A stretch of DNA of 26,930 bases, from NCBI GenBank assembly GCA_964461455.1, contig CAYWUJ010000033.1, positions 1 to 26,930 of the forward strand. Direction: 5' to 3'. Within the stretch, counting starts at the first letter, position 1; each line of letters opens with the position of its first letter. The position numbers and the translations under genes were made by a program. This document shows positions 7,918 to 14,933 of the stretch, in pieces. This DNA is from UBA1413 sp964461455. Its GTDB lineage: Bacteria > Bacteroidota > Bacteroidia > Bacteroidales > Prolixibacteraceae. The notes beneath the pieces were generated by a model that did not search any database, was not told where the DNA came from, and was given only the letters and a program-made list of their open reading frames with translations.

Positions 7918-8913
7918 TTAGGGGACTTCGACGGTATTAAGGATATCGGTGATGATTTCCTCGGTGGTGATGTTGTTGGCTTCTGCCTCGTAGCTGAGGC
8001 CGATTCTGTGGCGCATCACGTCGGGGCATACGGCGCGGACATCTTCGGGGATGACATAACCGCGGCGCTTGATGAATGCATAGGCCTTGGCCGCCTGGGC
8101 CAGGCTGATGCTGGCACGGGGAGAGGCCCCCCAGGTGATCATATCACGATATTTCTCCAGCTTATATTCCACGGGTTCCCTGGTGGCAAAGACGATGTCC
8201 ACGATATATTTCTGAATTTTTTCGTCGATATAAACCTCCTTGACCACGTCGCGGGCTTTGATGATGTCGGAGGGTTTCATGATGGTGGAGGTTTCCGGGA
8301 ATGTTTTGAGGAGGTTTTGCTGGATTATCATCTTCTCTTCCTCCTTTTTGGGGTAGTTGATGACCACTTTGAGCATGAAACGGTCGACCTGTGCCTCGGG
8401 CAGGGGATAGGTTCCCTCCTGCTCAATGGGGTTCTGTGTGGCCATCACCAGGAAGGGTTTATCGAGGGGGTAGGTCTGGTCACCGATGGTGATCTGCCTT
8501 TCCTGCATGGCTTCCAGCAGGGCTGACTGTACCTTTGCGGGGGCCCTGTTGATTTCATCGGCCAGGATGAAATTGGCAAAAATGGGCCCTTTTTTAACCG
8601 AGAATTCCTCCCTCTTCTGGCTGTACACCATGGTGCCGATCAGGTCGGCGGGAAGCAGGTCGGGTGTGAACTGCACCCTGGCAAATTTGGCATCGATGGT
8701 GTGCGCCAGTGATTTGATGGCCAGTGTCTTGGCCAACCCGGGCACCCCTTCCAGCAAGATATGACCGTCGGAAAGCAATCCGATCAGCAGGCTCTCTACC
8801 AGATGTTTCTGCCCGACAATCACCTTGTTCATTTCTAAGGAAATGAGGTCCACAAAAGAACTCTCCCGCTGAATGCGTTCATTGAGCTCACGGATATCAA
8901 CAGACTGATTCAT
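7918..8913 (-). CDS. moxR: MoxR-family AAA+ ATPase
   Basis: A 331-residue AAA+ ATPase. Walker A is GVPGLAKT (56-63), Walker B FILADE (115-120), and sensor 1 MATQN (157-161); the DRFMLKV arginine segment and the C-terminal lid end with SYEAEANNITTEEIITDILN. MoxR proteins act as cytoplasmic chaperone-like ATPases, usually with VWA-domain partners encoded next to them, which here are the DUF58 protein, BatA and BatB. It is the first gene of the bat series on this strand. The ATG at 8913 gives the usual N-terminus, and its stop is 12 nt before the DUF58 start. All ATPase motifs are intact. Confidence 0.93.
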   Translation of the reverse strand: MNQSVDIRELNERIQRESSFVDLISLEMNKVIVGQKHLVESLLIGLLSDGHILLEGVPGLAKTLAIKSLAHTIDAKFARVQFTPDLLPADLIGTMVYSQKREEFSVKKGPIFANFILADEINRAPAKVQSALLEAMQERQITIGDQTYPLDKPFLVMATQNPIEQEGTYPLPEAQVDRFMLKVVINYPKKEEEKMIIQQNLLKTFPETSTIMKPSDIIKARDVVKEVYIDEKIQKYIVDIVFATREPVEYKLEKYRDMITWGASPRASISLAQAAKAYAFIKRRGYVIPEDVRAVCPDVMRHRIGLSYEAEANNITTEEIITDILNTVEVP

Positions 8914-8957
8914 GTTTAATATATTTCGTTGTTATGGTTGCTGTGGATGAAAGTGCA

Positions 8958-8965
8958 CGAAAATA
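8958..8965 (-). promoter_or_regulatory. Possible moxR/bat operon -7 element
   Basis: The minus strand reads TATTTTCG, 7 of 8 to TAnnTTTG, 45 nt before the moxR ATG. No clear TTTG is found at the -33 position. It is the best candidate for the promoter of the operon, which otherwise has none visible between the Hsp20 gene and moxR. Confidence 0.3.
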
Positions 8966-9008
8966 GGTGATTACACTTTAAAAAAGGGTATAATTTTGTT
9001 AAAAATAT

Positions 9009-9041
9009 AAAATCAGGCCCCGCAGGGAGGGGCCTGATTTT
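9009..9041 (-). terminator. Rho-independent terminator of the Hsp20 gene
   Basis: A perfect 13-bp inverted repeat (AAAATCAGGCCCC at 9009-9021 with its complement at 9029-9041) encloses a 7-nt loop. It starts 10 nt after the Hsp20 stop on the minus strand and runs into the T-rich tract ATATTTTTAAC, so it terminates the minus-strand transcript. Confidence 0.85.
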
Positions 9042-9050
9042 ATGGAAAGG

Positions 9051-9494
9051 TTACTGGATCGCAATTTCGCGTGCCGGCTTGGGTTTCACCTCTTCCTTTT
9101 TGGGGAGGCTGATGCAGAGAATGCCGTCGCAGTATTTTGCCGTGATCTGTTCGCCTTCCACCAGGTTCTCGGGAATGGCAAAACTCCTCTGGAAAGACTG
9201 ATAGCTGAATTCACGGCGGCTGAAACGCCCCTTTTCTTCCTCCTTTTTCTCCTCCTTCTTCTCGGAAGAGATCGTCAGCAGGTTATTTTCCATATTCACC
9301 CTGAAGTCTTCTTTTGACATCCCTGGTGCGGCCACTTCAATCTCGAAGGTATCGTCGGTCTCCCTGACGTTCACGGCGGGCAGGGTCGTGTCGGTACTCG
9401 AAAAATTCGAGTTACCCCAGTCCATCAAGTCCCGGGAAAAAAAGTTGTCCCAGAACGACGGTAAAAACATGTTCGATCTTTTTACAATGGTCAT
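9051..9494 (-). CDS. Hsp20 / alpha-crystallin small heat-shock protein
   Basis: A 147-residue protein with a short variable N-terminus (LPSFWDNFFSRDLMDW), an alpha-crystallin domain at about 38-135 that opens LPAVNVRETDDTFEIEVAAPG and carries the conserved strand NLLTISSEKK, and the closing motif DGILCISLPKKEE. It prevents aggregation of unfolding proteins in the cytoplasm without ATP. A Lys/Glu-rich loop (KKEEKKEEEKGRF) interrupts the domain, as is usual in Bacteroidota members. The ATG at 9494 is fixed by a strong ribosome binding site at 9503-9510. The gene is a single transcription unit with a perfect terminator. No heat-shock operator such as CIRCE was found upstream by eye. Confidence 0.93.
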   Translation of the reverse strand: MTIVKRSNMFLPSFWDNFFSRDLMDWGNSNFSSTDTTLPAVNVRETDDTFEIEVAAPGMSKEDFRVNMENNLLTISSEKKEEKKEEEKGRFSRREFSYQSFQRSFAIPENLVEGEQITAKYCDGILCISLPKKEEVKPKPAREIAIQ

Positions 9495-9502
9495 GGCTTA
9501 AT

Positions 9503-9510
9503 CCTCCTTT
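9503..9510 (-). promoter_or_regulatory. Strong Shine-Dalgarno of the Hsp20 gene
   Basis: The minus strand reads AAAGGAGG 8 nt before the ATG. Most starts in this window, such as those of wlbA, pyrB and the lipoprotein, have no comparable site, as is usual in Bacteroidota, so this one stands out. Confidence 0.75.
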
Positions 9511-9602
9511 ACTTTAATGGTTAAACGTTTTCTGTTGATAACTCACTGTTTTCGTATGGGGTAAATCAAATTCAATACCATAGTCATCCCCTGATTATGC
9601 AG

Positions 9603-9610
9603 TATTTTTG
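9603..9610 (+). promoter_or_regulatory. Possible truA -7 element
   Basis: TATTTTTG on the plus strand is an exact match to TAnnTTTG but lies about 160 nt before truA and has no clear -33 partner. A nearer imperfect copy (TAATTTCG, 9745-9752) would place the start of transcription just before the GTG chosen for truA. Which one is used cannot be decided from the sequence. Confidence 0.3.
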
Positions 9611-9771
9611 TAACGGGTTGAAAGTCAAAGCCGGGGGTGCGTGCGACCTTTCCCGGGAATGAAAGACCCGGAGTGTTCCGGTGCCAAAATGTCCTGTTTC
9701 CGGTGAAAAATTGACAGAAGTGCAGTCAAAATGGAAGGATTTTGTAATTTCGTCGGGTGATGCAGGGAGCA

Positions 9772-10527
9772 GTGCAGCGATACATGGTGGAGTTGCGGTT
9801 CCGGGGCAGCCGTTATTTCGGATGGCAGGTGCAACCGGGGCATATTTCGGTACAGGAGGTGCTGGAGAAGAGTTTTTCCCTTTTCTTCCGTGAGGAAATT
9901 GCGGTCACCGGGGCCGGGCGCACCGATACCGGGGTGCACGCCTTTTATTATGTGGCCCATTTTGATGCTGGGGAGCTCCCTTTTTCGCCGGAAGATACCG
10001 TGTATAAACTCAACCGTTTTCTGCCTGAAGATATTTCCCTTCTGTCCATCAAACCTGTATCTGCTGATTTTCATGCCCGTTTCAGCGCCCTCTCGCGGAC
10101 TTACCGCTATTTAATTACCCGGGAGAAGGATCCCTTTACCACGGATACGTCATGGTACTATCCCCGGCCCCTCGACGTCGGAAAGATGAATGAAGCCGCG
10201 GCTCTTTTGCTGAGTCATGAGGATTTTACCAGTTTCAGCAAGCTCCATACCGATGTAAAGACCCATATCTGCCATGTGGAAAAGGCCTCCTGGGAAAGTG
10301 ACGGAAAAAAAATGGTCTTTACCATCACTGCCGACCGTTTTTTGCGGAATATGGTGCGGGCGATCGTGGGCACTTTGCTGGAGGTGGGCAAAGGAAAGCT
10401 GTCAGTGCGTGGTTTTGAAGAGATCATCTTGAAAAAGGACCGGTGTGCCGCCGGCACCAGCGTTCCTGCCCACGGCCTTTTCCTGGCCGGTATCCGCTAT
10501 CCCTCCACTGAAATTACCCATTTATAG
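9772..10527 (+). CDS. truA: tRNA pseudouridine(38-40) synthase TruA
   Basis: TruA converts uridines 38-40 of the tRNA anticodon arm to pseudouridine. The catalytic motif GAGRTDTGVHA with its aspartate is intact; other family segments are RYFGWQVQPG near the N-terminus, FHARFSALSRTYRYLI, and FLRNMVRAIVGTLLEVG. Start: the frame is open from GTG 9757 and ATG 9760, but starting at GTG 9772 gives MQRYMVELRFRGSRYFGWQ, which fits Bacteroidota TruA N-termini, and AGGGAG lies just before it, though only 2 nt away. The difference is five residues at most. The length of about 251 is usual. The gene is alone, running towards an unrelated lipoprotein gene. Confidence 0.92.
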   Translation: MQRYMVELRFRGSRYFGWQVQPGHISVQEVLEKSFSLFFREEIAVTGAGRTDTGVHAFYYVAHFDAGELPFSPEDTVYKLNRFLPEDISLLSIKPVSADFHARFSALSRTYRYLITREKDPFTTDTSWYYPRPLDVGKMNEAAALLLSHEDFTSFSKLHTDVKTHICHVEKASWESDGKKMVFTITADRFLRNMVRAIVGTLLEVGKGKLSVRGFEEIILKKDRCAAGTSVPAHGLFLAGIRYPSTEITHL

Positions 10528-10692
10528 GGGTAAGCATCCCATGATCCAACAGGTGAGAGGCCATAGACCTGGCTGGAAATATGATAATCCTGAGGGTATT
10601 GATTTTATTTGTAGAATTTTATTTTGCACTTCTGTCCATTGTCTTTAGCTTTGGGAAATCAACATGTTTAACCAGCAACAAAAAAGTCCTTT

Positions 10693-11133
10693 ATGAAAAG
10701 AATCCATGTTATCGCCCTGATTACGGCAACCCTGTTTTTATCTTCCTGCAGTATCCTGACCATCCTGACAGGGGCTAAAAAAGCAGGATCGACCGTTGGA
10801 AAGGTTCTGGCCGCGATTTACGACATCCTGAAGTCAAAGGATACGGCGGCATTCACCGATGCCTCCACGCTCTCCCTCATTGAAGAATTGAGCGAGGGCG
10901 TTCTTACGCTGAAACAAAACCAAAACGATCCTGTATATCTGGAAAATTTTGCCAGAGGAATGGTAAAGGGGTCAGACCACCTGGTCACGGAAGAAAACTC
11001 AATGGCTTTGGTCAATACCCTTCTGAAGATGGAAAAATTGTCCGCATTTTCGACAGCAGGTTCAAAGTCCCCTTTGGAGACCCTGGCCCTGACCAAAGAG
11101 CTGAACGAGCTCTTCAAGTTGTTCAAAGAATGA
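10693..11133 (+). CDS. Predicted lipoprotein of unknown function
   Basis: A 146-residue product with a lipoprotein signal peptide: MKRI, a hydrophobic core, then lipobox LSSC with the acceptor cysteine at residue 19. The mature part is helical and amphipathic, with GAKKAGSTVGKVLAAIYDILK, and lists no cysteine, metal or catalytic motif I can name. Leu/Lys/Glu-rich segments towards the end (ALTKELNELFKLFKE) could form a coiled coil. I do not recognise the family. No Shine-Dalgarno is visible (AAGTCCTTTATG). It stands alone between truA and two tRNA genes on the other strand, next to the most AT-rich stretch in this part of the window. A real gene is likely from the signal peptide and the codon composition. 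Confidence 0.68.
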   Translation: MKRIHVIALITATLFLSSCSILTILTGAKKAGSTVGKVLAAIYDILKSKDTAAFTDASTLSLIEELSEGVLTLKQNQNDPVYLENFARGMVKGSDHLVTEENSMALVNTLLKMEKLSAFSTAGSKSPLETLALTKELNELFKLFKE

Positions 11134-11358
11134 ACCTTGGGGTTATTGTAAAGTTCGATTTTTCCATTCTTTAAGATGTTGTATAATATCTCTTTTCATG
11201 CTAAAATACAATAGTATATTTACGTATAAGTCGTAAAAATGCAACAGTATTATGTGTTTTAAACGTTATTGAGCTATTTTTTCAACTTAAAGCAAAAGGG
11301 TCTTGCTGATTTGAAAATATTCTCGATTGTTGCACCTGTTTTACACGTATAAAATAAA
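11134..11358. other. AT-rich gene-free stretch
   Basis: About 225 nt between the lipoprotein stop and the tRNA terminator, clearly richer in A+T than the flanking genes. The octamer ACGTATAA occurs twice (near 11223 and 11345). I see no open frame, no good hairpin followed by T residues, and no TAnnTTTG motif here. The lipoprotein gene therefore has no recognisable terminator. Confidence 0.5.
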
Positions 11359-11388
11359 AGAGAGTCAGGAAAACTATCCTAACTCTCT
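11359..11388 (-). terminator. Terminator of the tRNA-Ser/tRNA-Pro unit
   Basis: Inverted repeat AGAGAGTCAGGA / TCCTAACTCTCT with one mismatch and a 6-nt loop. On the minus strand it lies 12 nt after tRNA-Pro and runs into TTTTATTTTA, so it fits an intrinsic terminator for the minus-strand tRNA transcript. Confidence 0.75.
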
Positions 11389-11400
11389 GATTTTCAATTG

Positions 11401-11474
11401 TCGGGGTACCAGGATTCGAACCTGGGACCCCCTGCTCCCAAAGCAGGTGCGCTACCGGACTGCGCTACACCCCG
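11401..11474 (-). tRNA. tRNA-Pro(UGG)
   Basis: A 74-nt cloverleaf on the minus strand. Acceptor CGGGGTG pairs with TACCCCG (one G-U), discriminator A. The anticodon stem CCTGC/GCAGG holds the loop TTTGGGA, giving anticodon TGG, and the T arm contains GGTTCGAATCC. The 3' CCA is not encoded (next bases CA), so it must be added by the CCA enzyme. It shares a transcript with tRNA-Ser. Confidence 0.93.
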
Positions 11475-11548
11475 AAAGTGTTGTTGTGTGGGCTGAACGG
11501 CGGGTAATTCAGACTCCTGGCAAGATCCGGGGCCGCTTTCCCGGGTGG

Positions 11549-11635
11549 CGGAGAAAGGGGGATTCGAACCCCCGGTACAGTTTCCCGTACGGCAGTTTAG
11601 CAAACTGCTGGTATAAGCCACTCACCCATCTCTCC
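11549..11635 (-). tRNA. tRNA-Ser(GCU)
   Basis: An 87-nt class II tRNA on the minus strand. Acceptor GGAGAGA pairs with TTTCTCC, discriminator G. The anticodon stem GCAGT/ACTGC holds the loop TTGCTAA, giving anticodon GCT; a long variable arm follows, and the T arm carries GGTTCGAATCC. CCA is encoded directly after the discriminator (11548-11546), unlike the neighbouring tRNA-Pro. It lies 74 nt upstream of tRNA-Pro in the same orientation. Confidence 0.93.
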
Positions 11636-11698
11636 TTTTACAATCTTCCCTGGTTTTACCCCGGAAGATGCAGACGCTACCCTGCATAAATGTGGCTG

Positions 11699-11728
11699 CA
11701 AATATAAAGGATATTTCTCCTTTTCAAA
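11699..11728 (-). promoter_or_regulatory. Promoter of the tRNA-Ser/tRNA-Pro unit
   Basis: The minus strand carries TTTG (11728-11725), 18 nt, then TATATTTG (11706-11699), a close match to the two-part Bacteroidota promoter TTTG-N19-21-TAnnTTTG. Transcription would begin near 11692, about 57 nt before the tRNA-Ser 5' end. Among the promoters proposed here this is one of the two with a recognisable -33 element. Confidence 0.6.
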
Positions 11729-11856
11729 ATATTTCCCATCCGATTTTTCCTTTTCAGGAGGGGGTGCCCCCTGCATTTGGTGAACTCCCGGGTGAGAGGG
11801 GCCGAAATAGCAGATCATTTTTGTGGCATCTGGGATAACGGCAAAGGAAAATCGCT

Positions 11857-11864
11857 TATTTTTG
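11857..11864 (+). promoter_or_regulatory. Candidate promoter of the nucleotide-sugar locus
   Basis: TATTTTTG on the plus strand matches TAnnTTTG exactly. Start of transcription would be near 11871, 66 nt before the dehydrogenase ATG at 11937. It lies inside the upstream part of the open frame that begins at GTG 11823, which argues against that longer start. No clear -33 element. Confidence 0.45.
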
Positions 11865-11936
11865 CAATCTGCCGGGCACACTGGGAAATATTCTAAGGTT
11901 TTGGCGGGTTTCGATTTATTTATAACTGATGCAGTA

Positions 11937-13256
11937 ATGAAGGATTTTAAAATTGCCGTAATCGGGTTGGGCTATGTGGGACTTCCCCTGGCGCGTCTGT
12001 TTGCCACAAAATACCCCGTTGTGGGGTTTGATATCAACCAGAACCGGGTGAGGGAACTCATGGCCGGGACCGATGCCACCCTGGAGGTGGAACCTGCCGT
12101 CCTGCAGTCGGTCCTGGTAAAGCACAACCCGGTCACTGCGACATCCAAAACAGGTGAAAACGGGAGCTCTCCCGGACTTTTCTGTACCTCGGCCCTGGAT
12201 GAGATACGGGCCTGCAATATTTTCGTGGTCACGGTGCCCACGCCTGTCGACAAGAACAACCGTCCCGACCTGACGCCCCTGGTGAAGGCCAGTGAGACGG
12301 TCGGTAAGGTGATCACACCCGGAAGCATCGTCATTTATGAATCCACGGTTTATCCCGGGGCCACTGAAGAGGACTGCATTCCCGTGGTGGAAAGGGTGTC
12401 GGGGCTTAAATTCAATCAGGATTTCTTTGCCGGCTACTCCCCCGAGCGGATCAACCCCGGCGACAAGGAGCATACGGTCGAGAAGATCAAAAAGGTGACT
12501 TCCGGCTCCACGCCTGAGGTAGGGAAGATGGTGGATGATTTGTACCGGTCGGTGATCGTGGCGGGGACCCATCTGGCGCCCACCATCAGGGTGGCTGAAG
12601 CCGCCAAGGTGATTGAGAACTCGCAGCGCGACATCAACATCGCCTTTGTGAATGAGCTGGCCAAGATCTTCAACCGGATGGGCATCGATACCCATGCCGT
12701 TTTGGAGGCTGCCGGCACCAAGTGGAATTTCCTGCCCTTCAAGCCGGGACTGGTCGGGGGTCACTGCATCGGCGTGGATCCCTATTACCTGGCCCAGAAA
12801 TCGCAGGAGTACGGCTATCATCCCGAGATCATCCTGGCCGGCAGGCGCCTGAACGATGGCATGGGGCAGTATGTGGCTTCCGAGGTGGTCAAGCTGATGA
12901 TCCGCAAGGGAACTCCGGTCAAGGGGGCCAAAGCCCTGATGCTGGGGGTCACCTTCAAGGAGAACTGTCCCGATATTCGCAACACCCGTGCGGTCGATAT
13001 TTACCACGAATTAACCGAATATGGCATGGAGGTCACCGTTTATGACCCGTGGGCAGCGCCTGCCGAGGTCATGCACGAGTACGGCATTCCGTCCATCACG
13101 GAACTTCCCCGGAATAACGGCTTCAATGTCATCATTCTGGCGGTGGCCCACCAGGCCTTTCTGAAGCTGGACCTTGTTGAACTCAAAAAAGAAGATACGG
13201 TGATTTACGATGTGAAGGGGATTCTTGACCTTTCAATGGTCGATGGCCGGTTATAA
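11937..13256 (+). CDS. UDP-N-acetylhexosamine 6-dehydrogenase (TviB/WbpO-like)
   Basis: A 439-residue nucleotide-sugar dehydrogenase oxidising the C6 hydroxyl of a UDP-N-acetylhexosamine to the uronic acid with two NAD+. The NAD-binding motif GLGYVG is at 10-15, and the family region PTPVDKNNRPDLTPL with ESTVYPGATEEDC follows. The active-site segment GGHCIGVDPYYLA has its catalytic cysteine at residue 277, and the C-terminal UDP-binding domain begins near ALMLGVTFKENCPDIRNTR. The closest named relatives I recognise are TviB/VipA (UDP-GlcNAc) and WbpO (UDP-GalNAc). The neighbouring WlbA uses UDP-GlcNAcA, which favours UDP-GlcNAc as substrate. The frame is open from GTG 11823, but the ATG at 11937 gives the standard N-terminus MKDFKIAVIGLGYVG and follows a promoter motif. 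Confidence 0.9.
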   Translation: MKDFKIAVIGLGYVGLPLARLFATKYPVVGFDINQNRVRELMAGTDATLEVEPAVLQSVLVKHNPVTATSKTGENGSSPGLFCTSALDEIRACNIFVVTVPTPVDKNNRPDLTPLVKASETVGKVITPGSIVIYESTVYPGATEEDCIPVVERVSGLKFNQDFFAGYSPERINPGDKEHTVEKIKKVTSGSTPEVGKMVDDLYRSVIVAGTHLAPTIRVAEAAKVIENSQRDINIAFVNELAKIFNRMGIDTHAVLEAAGTKWNFLPFKPGLVGGHCIGVDPYYLAQKSQEYGYHPEIILAGRRLNDGMGQYVASEVVKLMIRKGTPVKGAKALMLGVTFKENCPDIRNTRAVDIYHELTEYGMEVTVYDPWAAPAEVMHEYGIPSITELPRNNGFNVIILAVAHQAFLKLDLVELKKEDTVIYDVKGILDLSMVDGRL

Positions 13257-13281
13257 CAATTACTTGACATAACGCAAAAAT

Positions 13282-13824
13282 ATGGGGACTGTCTTATCAC
13301 GACCGCCTGCACCCAAAACCCAGGAACCGCCGCAATGGTATGCCATATATGTGAACAGCAGGGCCGAGAAAAAGGTGGAAGCCGAACTCACCGCCAAAGG
13401 AGTGGAGGCTTTTCTTCCACTGAAGAAATCTTTGCGCAGGTGGAGTGACCGCAAGAAATGGGTGGACCTTCCCCTGATTCCAGGCTACTGCTTTGTGAAG
13501 ATTGCCCTGAAGGACAACCTGAGGGTTCTGCAAACGACCCATGTGGTGGGCTTCGTCAGGTTCGAGGGAAGGCCGGCACGCATCCAGGAAAAGCAGATCG
13601 AATTTCTGAAACGCATGCTGAAACAGTCTGATTATGACTGGGAGATCACCCATGAGGAGTTCATGCCCGGTCAGACGGTGGAAATTATTGCCGGGCCTTT
13701 TATCGGACTGGAAGCCGAACTGATCGCTATCAAGGGGAAAAAGAGGGTGGGTGTACGTATCGAACAGATCAGCAATACCCTTTTTGTGGACATCCCCATG
13801 GCTGACCTGGTGATCAGGAGCTGA
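13282..13824 (+). CDS. NusG-like (UpxY-type) transcription antitermination factor
   Basis: A 180-residue protein. After a short Pro-rich N-terminus, the NGN domain runs from QWYAIYVNSRAEKKVEAEL (about 19) to about 115, with LPLIPGYCFVKI as its core. The C-terminal KOW domain (about 127-180) contains FMPGQTVEIIAGPFIGLEA. Bacteroidota carry many specialised NusG paralogues, the UpxY family, as leading genes of capsule or O-antigen operons, where they let RNA polymerase read through the long operon. Length and lack of long insertions fit this class rather than housekeeping NusG. It starts 25 nt after the dehydrogenase stop, so the two are probably cotranscribed. Only one further sugar gene follows here, which is unusual. 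Confidence 0.88.
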   Translation: MGTVLSRPPAPKTQEPPQWYAIYVNSRAEKKVEAELTAKGVEAFLPLKKSLRRWSDRKKWVDLPLIPGYCFVKIALKDNLRVLQTTHVVGFVRFEGRPARIQEKQIEFLKRMLKQSDYDWEITHEEFMPGQTVEIIAGPFIGLEAELIAIKGKKRVGVRIEQISNTLFVDIPMADLVIRS

Positions 13825-13936
13825 GATGAAGCCGGCCAAACGTCAGAGAGTTGCATCAGCACCTGTCCATCACTCTTTTAGTGGTTCCTGCTGAACAAAA
13901 GTGACTCCGTACGGCCATGAATCCGCCCTTAAGTGT

Positions 13937-13944
13937 TAAATTTG
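13937..13944 (+). promoter_or_regulatory. Candidate wlbA promoter
   Basis: TAAATTTG matches TAnnTTTG exactly and would start transcription near 13951, about 16 nt before the ATG. It suggests that wlbA can be transcribed separately from the two genes before it. No -33 TTTG at the expected distance. Confidence 0.45.
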
Positions 13945-13966
13945 CGGTTCAGCTAAAGTTTGAAGA

Positions 13967-14869
13967 ATGAAGAATTTTGCACTGATCGGCGCAGCGGGGT
14001 ATATCGCACCCCGTCATATGAAGGCCATTAAGGAGACCGGGAATAATCTGGTATGTGCCCTCGATCCTTACGACGGCATCGGAATCATGGACAGTTATTT
14101 TCCTCAGGCTGATTTTTTCACGGAACCGGAGCGTTTCGACCGTCATCTCGATAAGTTACGGCGTAAGGGTGAAAAAAAGATCGATTACGTGAGCATCTGT
14201 TCCCCCAATTATCTTCACGATGCCCATATAAGAATGGCCTTACGCAGCGACGCCGATGCGATATGTGAAAAACCACTGGTGCTGAACCCCTGGAACCTCG
14301 ATGCCCTCAGGGAGATTGAGGTGGAAACCGGAAGGAAAATCTATACCATCCTGCAGCTCAGGCTTCATCCGGCCATCCTGGAACTCAGGGAAAAGGTGAA
14401 GAGTGGTATTGCCCAGGGAAAGGTGTTTGACGTCGACCTGAAATATATTACCAGCAGGGGAAGGTGGTATTTCATCTCGTGGAAGGGGAATGTCCAGAAA
14501 AGCGGGGGTGTGGCCACCAATATCGGGGTTCATTTCTTTGATATGCTGGGATGGATCTTCGGGGAGTTCAAAGGGGTGGAACTGGCCGTGAGCCAACCCG
14601 AAAAGGCAGGCGGCAAGCTCTGGTTCGAACATGCCAACGTTAACTGGTTCCTGAGTGTTGATGAGCGTGACCTACCGGAAGAAGCCGTGAAACAGGGAAA
14701 ACGCACCTTCCGGAAAATCAGCGTGGAAGGGTCAGAACTGGAATTCAGCGAAGGCTTCACCGATCTGCATACCCATTCTTACCGTCATATTCTTGAAGGG
14801 AACGGCTATGGCCTGGAAGATACGCGTAAGAGTATAGAGATCGTCAGCCAGATCAGGAAAATGGCATAA
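13967..14869 (+). CDS. wlbA: WlbA-like UDP-GlcNAc-uronate 3-dehydrogenase (Gfo/Idh/MocA family)
   Basis: A 300-residue oxidoreductase. The N-terminal Rossmann fold begins MKNFALIGAAGYIAPRHMKA, with the conserved SICSPNYLHDAHI and EKPLVLNPWN (the EKP motif with its catalytic lysine), and the C-terminal half carries GGVATNIGVHFFDMLGWIFG with the conserved histidine. The start, the FFTEPERFDRH segment and the overall length match WlbA/WbpB, which oxidises C3 of UDP-GlcNAcA. The 3-keto product is normally taken up by the aminotransferase WlbC, acetyltransferase WlbD and epimerase WlbI to give UDP-ManNAc3NAcA; none of those follows here. It lies 142 nt after the NusG-like gene and has its own promoter motif. 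Confidence 0.87.
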   Translation: MKNFALIGAAGYIAPRHMKAIKETGNNLVCALDPYDGIGIMDSYFPQADFFTEPERFDRHLDKLRRKGEKKIDYVSICSPNYLHDAHIRMALRSDADAICEKPLVLNPWNLDALREIEVETGRKIYTILQLRLHPAILELREKVKSGIAQGKVFDVDLKYITSRGRWYFISWKGNVQKSGGVATNIGVHFFDMLGWIFGEFKGVELAVSQPEKAGGKLWFEHANVNWFLSVDERDLPEEAVKQGKRTFRKISVEGSELEFSEGFTDLHTHSYRHILEGNGYGLEDTRKSIEIVSQIRKMA

Positions 14870-14933
14870 GCCTTCATCAGAGGTTTTTTTTTCTGAGTCC
14901 CTGAGTCTCTCCATTTCTCAGCCTCTGAGTGCT

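Noticed and set aside
11475..11548. A third tRNA or other RNA between tRNA-Ser and tRNA-Pro
   Set aside because: The 74-nt spacer has no T-arm motif or cloverleaf pairing.
11823..11936. N-terminal extension of the UDP-sugar dehydrogenase from GTG 11823
   Set aside because: It lacks similarity to family N-termini and spans the promoter motif at 11857-11864; the ATG at 11937 gives the standard start.
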